From NCBI GenBank assembly GCA_900239685.1, contig OENT01000085.1, positions 1-64,000 of the forward strand: a stretch of 64,000 bases of DNA, read 5' to 3'. Below the pieces are notes generated by a model, which was not told where the DNA came from, searched no databases, and saw only the letters and a list, made by a program, of their open reading frames with translations. The first letter of the stretch is position 1. Every line of letters begins with the position of its first letter. Shown piece after piece: positions 16,834 to 29,410 of this stretch. Source of the DNA: Rotaria macrura. Its lineage: Eukaryota; Rotifera; Eurotatoria; Philodinida; Philodinidae. The translations under genes were made by a program, and so were the position numbers.

Positions 16834-18932
16834 AACACAGCAAATCCCAGAATCCGTCTTCTCTCTTTGATAAGGAGCGACAGTGTGAAATATACGGAGT
16901 TAGACAATAAGAGTCTTATGAGAAAACAACGTCGGTTGTCTCAAATCTCCTTTAGACCGATGACATACCATTTGATGAGTTGCTGTAATAAATAGGAATG
17001 TCAAAAGTACTTTTCCATTTTGGGCTTTCATTCTTAAGGTATCCAAATTTTAGCAGTATTGTGTTCGAGAAACCGTCGTCTTCGTCAAGTCAGACGTAAA
17101 ATCAACTTTTCAGTTGTGATTTCAAATTCTAATTAGTTGAATAGAATATTTACTGAGATGAGCTCATATGGCAAGTTATAATCACTTCTAATATTTCTGT
17201 TCAACAAATATAAATATAAGAACGAAATGCCCTTTTACATATAATAGATTCTTCAATACTAGAAAAGCTAAAATTTGTCATACGAGCTCATTTCACAGAA
17301 TACCATAATTATCTTTCGAATTTCATGGTTGAAACTCGAAAGTTTATTTTTCATGTGACTTCAATAGGTTCATAATATGAAACGTGATACTTTCGCGTTT
17401 CAAATTACGTTAAAGCATTCAAAATACGACAACGTATGAATTATCATGATTCCCATTTCAGGAAATCGCATATCACCTTCTATAAATACGAATAACCAGT
17501 TCTTTGAAAATAAAACACAACAATTTTTGAAAAGTCTCTATTCAGTAGTACATGAATTTCAAAAAGTACTCGTAAAATCTTTCACTCTCAAGAGTTCTTT
17601 TTTCTATGCGATTCGACAAAGCATCTTACTGATTTATACTGAATAAAATTTATTTCGCATAATGAAAGCTTTCTAATAATTTCTAAATGAGCTCGAGTAG
17701 ATTTTCTATGAAACAAATGATCGGTTTTGTGTACTTTTTAAGAAGGCTTCATACATCATTCTACTAGATCCCAAATCTATTCTTGGTTGAGAGTATAGGA
17801 TTCAGTATGTACGTCAAAATTATATTAGTGAAAGTTCTATTCATTTAGTAGCTTGCAAGATCATCTCATTCGAAAATCGTGTTATTAATCAAAATCATGA
17901 TTTTGCCAAAAGTCTTCGAAGTTCAAGAAATGTTTTGGAGATCAACACGCTCAAATAAATACAGGAGGCCTTCAACAAGATTTTTTAATTGCTAGCATTT
18001 AAGCTCTTTAAAATAATTGCATTAACAGATGTATGTTTTCAAGAAAATACGGACAGAATGACTTTTTTGTATAACTGGTAGTACTGATAAAACTATCTAT
18101 ATTTCCCTTGTAGCTGAAATCATGTTTCTTGTTAACGATAGATTTCTTCGAAAGAATTGAAATAATACGAGTTTGTGTCGACAATCTTAAGGTTCTTTGT
18201 TGTAAAATTCATAATAAATTGAAATTAAGTCTAACAACTTCGATCGAAACTCAATTCAATTCAGAGTCGAGTAACCTTGTGGATGGATCTATTGACTCGT
18301 AAAGATATTTTACAGATTGAGTGAATCTTGAACAGAAAGAATTATTGAGCACTAAGTAGGGAAAAATGATATCTTTCTAACTTTAAATTAGCTGCAGCTC
18401 ATACAACGATGTATTCAGTGTTGAAATAAATGATGAAGCACATTTCAGACTCTTGATAATCGACCGAAATTCTTCATCAACACTGATCTCACTTAGTCGT
18501 ATTACATTCTTCGTATATATTTTTCGGTTTCTGATTTGTATAGTATCGTCAATGTGTTAGAGAGAGAGAGTCTGCTTTTCTTCTTTGATTTATATTCCTC
18601 GTATCCCATTAGACTATGTAGTCAGCATCGAGATATGAAGAAAAATACATGTTCTAACTCTTTTATATCTACGAGACATCTTCATTAGAATTGATTCATC
18701 ATTAATTCCATGATATCTATCTACATTGTATATTCTTGATTGTGTCGAATTTTTCTATTTAAAAATTCCCATTAGATCTTCCGTATCCTATATACTCTCG
18801 TTGGACTCGGAATACTTGGAATCTGCTTCTCCCCTGTTTGAACATACTCCTCGTACGTGTGGCCCAAGAACTAGAACTTGCTATATGATTTATTAGAAAA
18901 GGATTTAGAAGAATTTTACAATACATTTAAAT
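16826..18932. other. Intergenic, coding-like patch then AT-rich DNA
   Basis: The bases flanking the MITE (about 16540-16602 and 16834-16995) are less A+T-rich than their surroundings and read as protein-like in places (RIRLLSLIRSDSVKYTELDN on the plus strand up to a TAG at 16995). Stops interrupt them, so they may be a decayed gene or older repeat. From 17000 to 18932 there is only AT-rich DNA with no supported gene; a short GA run lies at about 18559-18570. Confidence 0.5.
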
Positions 18933-20739
18933 TCAATCGTCCCACGTATCATAAAGTTGTTTGAGTGTATTATAGAGATGATCAGTAAGCATGTCACTTT
19001 TGAATTCTTTCTGCCAACTCTTATGCGTATCATCACATGATTTTTTCATCATATTTGTATCAACGGATGGCCACGGTGCATGATCAACTACGTATCCAAC
19101 GATACGAAGACAATCAGAAGCATATTTTAATGGTTCTTGCATATGAGAATGCCACATAATATCAATCTATGAAAATGAATCATGCTCTATTGAGTGAGTC
19201 TACTAGACATGAATTTCAAAGTCTTACCGCATATGTTGGATGTACAAAAGCATATGTATCAGTAGGTGGATACTTTGCTGCCATATATAAAAATCTTTCG
19301 TACGACTTTTTCAAACGACGTATTGCTCCTTGGCTCAAATCGACTTTGTCGGACGTATCGCTATAACGATAATTTACAATAACTTTTGATTTCATATCTA
19401 CCATGAAACGTTTACATAACGTTAGCCAATTACCATCAAGAATAACATCAGCTTCAGTAAATGAAAATGGATTTTGCTCGACATTTGCTGATGTGTTTGA
19501 TGTAAACTCGAAATGTGTTTGATCCCAATAGGAATACATTGGAATCAAACATTTCAATGAGCCAAACAGAGGATGAACATATTTTGGAGAATTCTTGGCC
19601 GAGTCATTATCGACGGGTAGTGGACAATATTGTTCACCATATCGTTGTTCATACAATCGACAAGTATCTAAAAAAGCTTGTTCTTTGATAAATTGTTCGA
19701 TATCATTCATCAATAAAGAATGATCAATAATTCGATGAAATAAACGAAGACAATCGGCTTTGTACATTTCTGGTCTTAACAAGTGTGTTTGCCAAATTAT
19801 TTCGATGTCAAGAGTAGGAATAAGCAGAATATTTTGAGCACACGAGACTTTCAATTGCATGAATCGGTAGTATCTTGTCATCATCTGTTTCATAACATTG
19901 GGTTGACGCCAACGTTCTTGGAATTGAGATGCTTTTTCTAACAATTTAATTAGTTCGCGTGCTACTTTGTCAATATCAACAGACAATGTAATAATCCTAT
20001 ACAAATGAATCAACATACAGAGTACTAATTTCGTGTCCATTGAATTTAGAAAAAATCCTATCTGTTCATTAAAAAACAAAATTTTGAGCCATCACAATGA
20101 TTGAAAACAAAAGAGCTAATCTAAGAAAATTATACGAAAGAAACAAGTGCGAAAAAATTTCTCACATCTCTTCGGATTCATTGGGATGTTGCTTAAAGTC
20201 ACCGATTGGTGTAAAATAGCATTCACTTGTCGGTCGAACAGGATATTGAGGAGGGGGACATCGCATACCACATGCTACCCGGCTCATCGTTTTCATATAC
20301 ATTGCTTCGATCTTGCTCAGCTCTTGATTTCTCAAATATTTTTCATACATCCATTCCATATATATTTGTTTGTACGATTTTGACTCAAGTCTGCAGGATT
20401 CTAAGCGATAAGCACCATTATCTAACAGAAAAAAATCTCATACATCGGATTTAACTTACGATTACATTTGGATTTCCATATCTCGTCATGGTCTGCAATC
20501 ATTTTGAATTTACGGCAAACCAATGACATTTGTCCTAGATCATATACCGATAGAAACTTAAATATGTGCGGCATTACTTCATTGGGTATCCGATGAAAAA
20601 TTGATTGTGATAAAGCATCTTCTATTACATCAGACGACCATACATGATTCCAGGTTATGCTAGATGGAGAATGTTTTACATTTGCTGTCACTATTGGAAT
20701 TATATGATCTTCGGATGTCAACGAGTCATCAGAGTCCAT
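18933..20739 (-). CDS. F-box protein with DUF1399 (glycine-rich domain protein-like) domains
   Basis: Four exons (20739-20460, 20421-20166, 19996-19228, 19166-18933) give 512 residues. Introns are 38, 169 and 61 bp; the first is exceptionally small but has good GT/AG ends and correct phase. Residues about 48-92 form an F-box (FHRIPNEVMPHIFKFLSVYD, then a CRKF turn and IWKSKC), which would recruit SKP1 and a cullin-1 ubiquitin ligase. From residue 179 the protein has the DUF1399/GRDP pattern: an opening LSVDID segment, then two copies of the signature P-T-x-D-I-x-I-x-W-x-[ST]-H, namely IPTLDIEIIWQTH (about 238-250, followed by YKADC) and HPTYAIDIMWHSH (about 430-442, followed by YASDC). The glycine-rich tail of plant GRDPs is absent. 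A substrate-receptor role is inferred from the F-box; the function of DUF1399 in animals is not established. Exon 3 could begin elsewhere, but only this acceptor keeps phase. Confidence 0.85.
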
Positions 20740-23700
20740 CGAGTATTCTAGAACATAGATTCGACATACAAGATCATCATCAATACTATTTGTATAAAAC
20801 TGTTTTAATAAGAAAATAATTGTTGTCTAGCATCGAACATATGACAGTATTGTTTTTAACCATTTGATGGTATGTGTCACACCATATTTGTTTTGTGTTC
20901 AATGAGCATGCAATGTTTATATCTTTCTGTTGTTAGGAAAGTTGTAATTTGTACTTGTTTTTCTTTTCTACGTATTTGGAAAAAAAGCAAAACATAATAA
21001 TCCATTACAACATGTATATTAAAATAGCATGTTTTTAGTGTCTATTGACAAATTAGTTTCATCGGAGAAAAACGTGTATAAATTCGTATTGCTTTATCTG
21101 AAGTCTAATTGTGAATCGCACTGCAACCCAGTAAGAAAAAAAAAACATTCTAATTCATCTATGTTACTCTTAAAGCATATACAGGTGTCCAATGGAAAAA
21201 AAAGAATTCTCTCTGATTACACTATTTTGATTTGTGATTCATCGATGTCATTGATTCATTCATCAAGAGTAAAGTCTGCAAATGATTCATCAGAAAATCT
21301 ATCTTATTATGTACTGCTATGTATAACAAAACAAACTCGATCATTGTTAATTTCAATATTACAATTATCGAGATTCGTGGCTATGAATGTGCGCTATCGA
21401 CAACAAGTACTTAAAAATTCAAAATAAGAGAATAAAAATGAGATATAGATGTGACGGATGATTCATCCATCACGAATAATAACACTATACATACTCATTA
21501 ATCATTCATTATCTTGTTCGTTTATACTTCTCTCTTCTCTCTTATTGTTATCTTTAACACTATTACTCTTAAGAAGATAGATTCATTCGAATAAAAGTGT
21601 AAAAGCAGACAAGCTGCTCCATCACAATAGATTAACCAAGATTTTAACTAGATGTACAAAAAGCCTGCTATAATTTCTGCCCATGTTCTTCGAGAGTCCT
21701 AATCATCTATCATATGCTTTGGTATTCCTTATCGACGTAATATACCATCGAATTCGTGTTCTTCATTAACTTTCTAATTATGCTACAGTGAAAAACAACA
21801 TACTGTTTCTGGATAGACAGTTTTCTGATGATTGCGCTGTTCTCACTTTTAAAAACGTCGTATCTAATGTTGAATATGATTCGATGTGTTTCTTCTGCAA
21901 ATAGCAAATCTAGACCTTATTCTCCAAATAGTCGATGGCGGAATCTATCGAACGGCTGTCTTAAATACAACCAAATCAATGATATGCATCATGTGCATGA
22001 AAGATTTTGGCGAGATCAAGTGACGAGTCTGAGTTAGAGTGAGCTCATAGAGCAGCTGCTTTCGTCATATAGACATTTTCTCCTTGTCACAGTTCGACGA
22101 TGGTTGGACGATCTCGGTCGATAATATATTAATTTCTTTCTCAACCGCTAATTATGCAGGTAAAATGATGAATGAATTGGAAATGCTTGTGTATTCGAGA
22201 ACCAGTCAGTGGATTATAAAATGTCATATAAGTATTTTACTTTTCTTAATTAACATATATACATGAAATATATCAATGTACTTCTATGAAAAAAATATTT
22301 GCAATTAACTGACCATTCTAATATGAACAAAAACTAGTAAAAATGATATTTATGCATAGATAATTAAGTCAACAACAAGAACATTGATGCAAGCATTAAA
22401 CATATTGTTTGCATATCTGTTAATTAACTGTGTCCAAAGGATAGCGTGATAGGATTACATCTGTTGATAAGTTTACATGTGGGCGTGTCATAAAAATAAC
22501 TATTCTATCTTGAAACAAACTATCTGTGTAGTGTCGTAATCGTATTAGACTTAAGGCATAGATTTTTCAAGCAAATATTGTTGCTAAAAGTATGACCCTT
22601 AAATCCATCTAATCGTATCAATAATATGGTAAAAGCTATCCCACAGGATGAATATTGCAGAACACACTATATGATAATCACTTCGAATAAAATAGTAGGA
22701 GGTATCTCAATAATAATATTTCAGTGCGTTAATTTTTTTCAACATTGTGTAGCATAAGATTTGAAAACAATTATAGAATGGTGACATTTGACCTGGATCT
22801 ATATTGGGAATATGTGAGATACTGGCAAAAACATCCACATATGTATTTGGCATTATTGACACGAACTCGGGTATCTAATCTATTTGAGAATACACTCGTA
22901 GATAGCTCAGAAAATTTACTTGAGTTCCTCTGAAATTTCTAAGTAGTGAGTATGATCTAGAAGAATGACGCTTGCTTCCTCTTTTAACCTTAGTCTCTTG
23001 ATTTCATGCTATAGATTCTGGCGATCTTGGTATGAAAATCGTCTTCAATCATCTTGAAACTTCCTCTTTAGTTTTACTTCATATGACGTGATAATATTAA
23101 ATGAAATCAAGTTCAAACATTCAATATTTTTCAGATTGTTTTGATAGTACTTGTTTTTTATGTGTTGATTGGAAGAATAATTTAAGTAGTCATTTGAATT
23201 CATGCTGCACAGTGAAGATCTAAAATGAGTATAATTGTTGAACCATATAGAGCGTTCTATAGTTTTAAAACTATTCGGTGAGCAAGAATGAAAACATATT
23301 AGTCAATCTCTCAAAAGAAAGAAAATATAAAAACCATGGAAAGAATCGTCATATTTATGGCATCCATTACATTACTGACTCCTCGATCTTTTTACATGAG
23401 AGCTTTGAATAAAGTTACACTAATGAGAAAAATTTAAGTATAATATCCCGTAAAAGATCTCGTTTTTGTTTGATAACTATGGACTGGCTTTCTTTTTCAC
23501 ACGATTGATCCAATTAATCTTTTAAAAGTTAACAATTATTGATACACAGTATTAGATACAAATACATAATTAAAAACAAATTCCATCAGTAGTGGGATCA
23601 CATGCAACTGCATGAGAAATACATATGACGATAATCTCAATATTGATGAAATGATTATAAAAATGTTCATTAGTTATAATTCCAAAAAGAAGCATGAATC

Positions 23701-24471
23701 GATCTCGACACTGATAAGTAACCAACACTCTTCTTAAGTCGATATCGATCCATATGCCGATTTTCGCTATTTCACATTGATTATATTGAACTATTTTTGC
23801 TTAGAGATAGATAATTTATTTACCTTGTTAGAAAAATTTCGATGTCAAATATAAGAATGAATGCTAAATGATAAAGTATGTATTCACTTTTTCCAAATCA
23901 ACTTTCTAGTAGAGCTGATGAAAGTATGGCAAGAGAAAATGATTCTTGAATGCGAAAGTGTCAAGAATTGGTAAGTAAATGGGCAATACTTTTTATGCAT
24001 GAGTTGATTGTTGTTTTAAGCTGTATCGTCATGCACAATGTCGTATTTATATATATATATATATATATATATGTAAGTATTAGTCAAATAATTGATAGTT
24101 ATACTTTTCGAAATTTTTCTAAATAATAGTTACACACCGAGAAACATGTTCGTCCTCGAGTATCAGACAAAATTTTCAAAAAGCGTTTATGAGCATTCAT
24201 CTTTCGTATATGTATTATAGAGAGAAAGGTGATTTCTTTTGTCAAAAGTAGTAATTTATAAAAACTTTGATTCCATTGTAATGAATAGTGTCGATGAAGT
24301 AAAACGATACTCAACTGAAGTCTCAAACATATCTTTAGCATTATGGCATATATCAACAATCTAGTGATACATTAGATACTAGTTTGCGCCGTTCTATTCA
24401 ACTTGAAGTTTTCTAAAGCACATATGTTGACAAAAAACGAGCAATAATAACAGTCACAGCATTGCCTTATT
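20740..24471. other. Intergenic, AT-rich, with a (TA)n tract
   Basis: About 3.7 kb between two minus-strand genes. The longest frame (132 codons, plus strand near 21029) is biased in composition and without motifs, so I treat it as chance. A 23-bp imperfect palindrome lies at 21451-21473 and a (TA)n tract at 24048-24072. The part next to 20740 presumably contains the F-box gene's promoter. Confidence 0.6.
24048..24072. repeat. (TA)n microsatellite
   Basis: About twelve uninterrupted TA units, some 400 bp downstream of COX15. Confidence 0.95.
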
Positions 24472-25764
24472 TCAAATTTTCGGTACACGTTTTAAATTGA
24501 AAGCTAACCAAAGAGCAAATGAAAGCAACGCTAATGAACCAGTTTGATGTGCTGCTGCCATTGAAATCGGTACATGATATAAGAGTGTCCCAATGCCTAG
24601 CGATGTTTGCGCGATGACCATAGCGGCAAGTAAATTTCTGGCCACGGCTGCTCGTCGACCGAATTTGACTGAAAGTGAAGCTAATGAAAAGGCTAGTACA
24701 GATGCTGTTGTCGTTAAACCAAGAACACGATGATTAAATTGAGCAGCAACAGGATTCTCGAAAAAGTTTCTATACCATGGTGTTAATGACGAATATTCAG
24801 GTGGTATCCAATGATCACCCATTTTGGGAAAGGATGGATAAACAAGACCAGCATCTAAGCCGGCAACAAATGCACCAGCGATTACAGTTACCAAAGTAAG
24901 AGTTAATATGCCATGGACACCCATAGCCCAGCCACGTGGAACACGTGTTGAAGCATAAACATCCGGTTTAGTTAAATATCTTCAAGTAAATATAAAGAAA
25001 TCTTCAAGAACTGAGATGCAACTCTTACTTGAAAGAATTCCATAGAAGACCAGAATAAAGTATAAATGCTGTACCAAGATGTGCAGCCAATCTATAGGGT
25101 GAAACACTTGCACGTCCATCAATTAATGTTTCTTTATGTAAACCTGATTTAACCATGTACCATCCTAATGCACCTTGTGCTCCAATCAATCCGCCAAATA
25201 TCAAAACACGTATTTTCATTGCTTTATCGAACAATCCACGTCTCCAAAAAATAAATGCTGGTAATGTAAATATAAGGCCTGTTGCGCGACCCCACATACG
25301 ATGTGAAAATTCCCAATAGTAGATTTTCTTAAATTCGGCCAGTGTCATATCACGATTCATTTGTTCATATTCAGGAAAACTCTTATAACGTTCGAATTCT
25401 TCTTGCCATGCTTCGGCTGAGCGTGGCGGACTCATATCATTAAGCCAATGCCAATTTGTCATCGATAGACCACTTTCCGTTAAACGTGTTATACCACCAA
25501 TAATGACAGCACCTGCTGTCATACCTGCTGACCACGCAAGCCATAGACCTATTCGTTGCTTTGCACCTTCTGATAGAGGTGCTATAAATAATAACATGTC
25601 AGTATACATGAAACGATCGAACAAAAAAGTAATATCGTACGTAGTGGCTTTGGAATTTGTGCCGTTACTGTCGACGATCGTTTGAATGCTAGTTGAACAT
25701 TTTTTAGAAATCCAAACGATCGTTGATGATTTGTAGCAAAACGGAATAATAATCTAGATGACAT
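24472..25764 (-). CDS. COX15: Heme A synthase COX15, mitochondrial
   Basis: Three exons (25764-25641, 25581-25029, 24979-24472; introns 59 and 49 bp) encode 394 residues, close to the ~410 of other animals. The first ~40 residues are rich in Arg, Ser and Phe without acidic residues, as expected for a mitochondrial presequence. The mature part has eight hydrophobic segments and the family signatures: GGITRLTESGLSM (about 70-82) and the four conserved histidines that ligate the two hemes, in EFSHRMWGR (His135), RLAAHLGT (His209), QFNHRVLG (His309) and AAAHQTGS (His370). The enzyme oxidises the C8 methyl group of heme O to the formyl group of heme A in the inner membrane, supplying cytochrome c oxidase. 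The first donor (GTACGA) is unusual but keeps phase and joins the presequence to the conserved PLSEGAKQRIG. No lesion is seen. Confidence 0.96.
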
Positions 25765-28516
25765 ATTTTTCTAAACGTTAATTGAAATATATACTTATGA
25801 GTTGTACAACGAATCTTTTTAATTATTTGAAGAAAACAAAGTTCAACCGTAAACCATATTCTATAATAAATGTTCATATTAGTGATTCAATCTTTCGATT
25901 GTCCGTCAACTTATTCTTCAGTTTTTCATAGCTACTAAACGTATTCAATATAACGATTACGAATAGAAGCAATGTTTCTCTAGAACATCTTCAATAAAGT
26001 TTATTGTCGTCGAGTTAAATCACCGTATTCAAATTATTCTTATAAGTTTCAAAAAATGATGACTTATTATAAGAGAATATAAACATTTGAAACTGAAGAT
26101 ATTTACTGATAATCCAATATGTTGAAATCTGAATGGAAGAAGTTTGTTCGAAGCTATCTGTCATGGAATACTCATTCGAATTGAGCAAGGTGATTTATTA
26201 TGGTTTACAAAATCGCACGAGTTATGCATCTTAATGAAATATTCATTAAATTTGACTCTTCTAACAAGTGACTTTTCTCAGAGATATGAAAAATATTATA
26301 TTATTAAACATAAGTCTCTGAGAGAATTCCAAAAATACAACTAATGTTATCAAGAAACTCTTTTGCAACGATTAACTTCTTTCATGTATGTCATAAAACT
26401 GATAGAAAAACTACTGTTGACAGCAGCGGTACATTGACTGCTGGCAAAGGTTATTTTCAAGAGTAAATAAATACTTACATAATAGTTATATTAAATATTT
26501 CTCATGTAAGTTGGTCACGAAGATCGTCGCACAGTGAAATCCCTGATTTACTAGTACAAAAAAACACTTAAATTGGATAAAACTATAATTACTGATGAAA
26601 CGTATATCGCTTAATGAACATCTTTTCAAATAGTCCAAATACATTTGCTACACATGGTAAATATAGGAATAATGATCGATCGCGACATCTTTACGAATCA
26701 TTCCATATTGATATATTATTTTCATCATTTGATGCATTGTGGCAATAAAGTAAAAGTTCTGTTTCTCCAGTCATATATATATTCGAATAATCTCACAGAA
26801 AAATTATTAGAATTATTTGATCAGAGCAATCAGTAGTTATTTGAATTTTACGTTTATAAGACGATTACAAACCTTCAATTCGCTTTAACACGATAGCATT
26901 TCATTTCATGAAATTCCAATTGTAGTAAGGTAGAAATAACAAAAATTTTCATGTAAATATTAAAATTAGTTCAGATTCAAAACAAAGAGGGAAATATCAT
27001 TCATTCGATTTCTGAAATTCATTCTATGACATCGAATCGATCAAATTTCTTCGATCCGAAATGTGGTTGTTTATCATCTTCTTGAAATAACTATTAGTGA
27101 ATGGTTCCTTCAATGATTAGTTTAGTTAGTTCTGAGATTAATTTTACAAGTACATGGGATTTGAATTTCGATTGCAAATCTTATGAATCATTAGCCACTT
27201 GCATTGAGATTAAATTCAAACTTTCTCCATCGTAGTTAGTCTAAATATGATAGTAGTTTTCAATGCTACCTATAAATCTAAGAATTAAATCTCATCCTAT
27301 GATCAACATTTGTCAAGGTATCATAATTTTAAAACAAATTAAACTATTGTCTTTCTATTAAACAACTGAACCTTTTCAAATTTTGAATTCATACATTCCT
27401 CAATTCAAATCATTGGCTATCGTTTTATAAGAAACATTCATCTGTAATTTTCAACTTCGTTTATTCACACCCAATGTAGTTGCCGAAGGTTGGTATCTCT
27501 CGATAAGAAAAATAAAGTCGAAGATAAGATACGATCGAGCCAAGACTGTCGTTACTGTTAGTTGCGTCCGTTGGTGAGAAACATATAACGTTTGCTAGCT
27601 TGAAATCCTTACGATTCAATTTGAAAAGTGCAAGATCTCATTGAATAACTAATGCTGCGTAAATTTCAAATCGCTTGGCTTACATTTTTGTAGCTATCGT
27701 TATGATAAAAGAAATTCTTATTCATTGATCATCTTCTTTTAACTCGTATCTTTTCATACTATATAAATGTCACGCATCTATGAAGATAAATAGTCTAGCC
27801 TTTGTGTATCACATTCGATAGGAGTAAATTAACATCAAGTGTGCCATTGACTCGATGAAAATTGAAATACAAAGTAAATGGACATAGAATAGTACATAGA
27901 AAGTGCAACAAGAAAACTAATTTAGAAACTTTTAAACGAACCAAAAAAACAACAAATAACCGATTTTCTAAAATTTTGCATTCATACTATCGGAATTTCG
28001 AATGAGAAAGAAGATAGAATCCATGTATCTCTCCTGCTCTCTTTGTCCACTTGAAATTATTGCTTTCATAGCATGTTAAAGCGCTCAACGATCTTTCCAA
28101 GGGAACAAAAAGTTACCTTAGATTTGAGAGCATAAGCTATTGAAACCACGATCTATCTAATTTTTTCGTTCTTTTTATTTATACTAGACAATTCATGTAT
28201 CCGTCTGATACTTTTTTAAAATTTTCATGAAACTCAATCACCAACAAAAAAGAATATATCTTATAATGTTCTTTCTCGTCATGAGAGCAGACATTTGATT
28301 TGATATGCAGAGTATACTCTTCAATTGATGCAACCACCATCACCGAACGTAGCTCATCGGATATTAATTGTATCGTCGAGCAAATATGACATAATAAATA
28401 TATATATATAAGATGAATTGACTAAGTGATAAAGCACACATCCTAAGCCTTCGTTACAATCTTTGAAAAATATCGAAAATAATTGAATATATATATATAT
28501 TGATATAAGAAGAAAC
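25765..28516. other. Intergenic, nothing recognised
   Basis: About 2.75 kb of AT-rich DNA between COX15 and the SET-domain gene. Only short motif-free frames are present. Two short TA runs lie near 28398-28410 and 28487-28501, just downstream of the SET gene. No RNA gene was identified. Confidence 0.6.
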
Positions 28517-29410
28517 TTACAGCTTCCCATGATAGCTCAATGTAATTTCTGATTCTGGTGGTAAATCATATAAAGCAATAACTTGTTTGTGTCGATCAAT
28601 TATACACGTTGCTTCGTATTGGGCAACATCTCTTATAAAATGATTGTCGACATCGATTGGCCCGGAGAAACGTGCAACGATTTCTCCAGCTTGTATCCAT
28701 TCCAGGGCATGTAAAGATTTTCGTTTTTCATCGGTTGGTGAACGTGTAAAACATTTTGTTGAATACCATTTCGTTTTCAATTCTCGTACACGAGTTTGCA
28801 GATAAGGTGACATATACAAATAGAAGCGTTTTTGAAATTCTTCATCACGATATCGATCAAACATGAGTGTACCAACACATGATGGTGTATCACATTTACA
28901 CATAACACCACGAATTAATGATGGTTCAGTTTCGAGAAAATTATAATCATATGTTAACTCTTCGCCAATATTAATTGATCGAATAGCTACAATTGTATTG
29001 CCGTCGCCTGCATCAAAACCACAATTGGGCTCACATGAATGATTAAATAGAACACATCCATCGCTATTTAATTGTGTCGTAAATTTACGAGGAATTAAAT
29101 ACATATCATCTTCAGTCTAAAATCAATCAACATGAATAGTTAAATTAATTCAAGAAACAAATATTGAAAGCAAAAACACAAGAAAATATATTACCATATA
29201 CGAGTACCAACAGAGAAAACTTGTTAGATGCGGTTGAATTTCGATCAGATGAAGAATTTCATCTCTTGAAATAATGTAATCATCATCATTACAAGAACAC
29301 CACCATATTTTATCACCGGCTGCAATAGGTTCCGTAGCTATAATCATATGTTGTCCATCGCCATATTTTTCACTCGCATCAACTATTTGAATCTGTTTAA
29401 AAAATACCAT
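28517..29410 (-). CDS. SET-domain protein (putative lysine methyltransferase)
   Basis: Two exons (29410-29195 and 29116-28517; 78-bp intron, phase 0) give 271 residues. A complete small SET domain is visible. The G-x-G strand is at KYGDGQHMIIATEPIAAGDK (about 14-33), the pseudoknot motif NHSCEPNC near 95, and the catalytic tyrosine motif EELTYDYNF follows. A cysteine cluster CKCDTPSC then resembles a post-SET zinc site. The final ~90 residues contain a second partial SET-like lobe (LEWIQAGEIVARFSG, later PPESEITLSYHG). Proteins of this kind use S-adenosylmethionine to methylate lysines; the substrate cannot be predicted. The ATG chosen has a good context. The stop codon lies inside GCTGTAAGTTT, which looks like a 5' splice site, so the true gene may continue into an undetected further exon. 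Confidence 0.8.

Noticed and set aside
19997-20079. Upstream extension of the DUF1399 exon starting MFFNEQIGFF
   Set aside because: Its frame cannot be joined to the preceding exon in phase; the acceptor at 19997 both keeps phase and starts at the conserved LSVD segment.
21029-21427. 132-codon plus-strand open frame
   Set aside because: Rich in Ser, Leu, Lys and Asn as expected from AT-rich non-coding DNA, with no domain pattern and no neighbouring exons.
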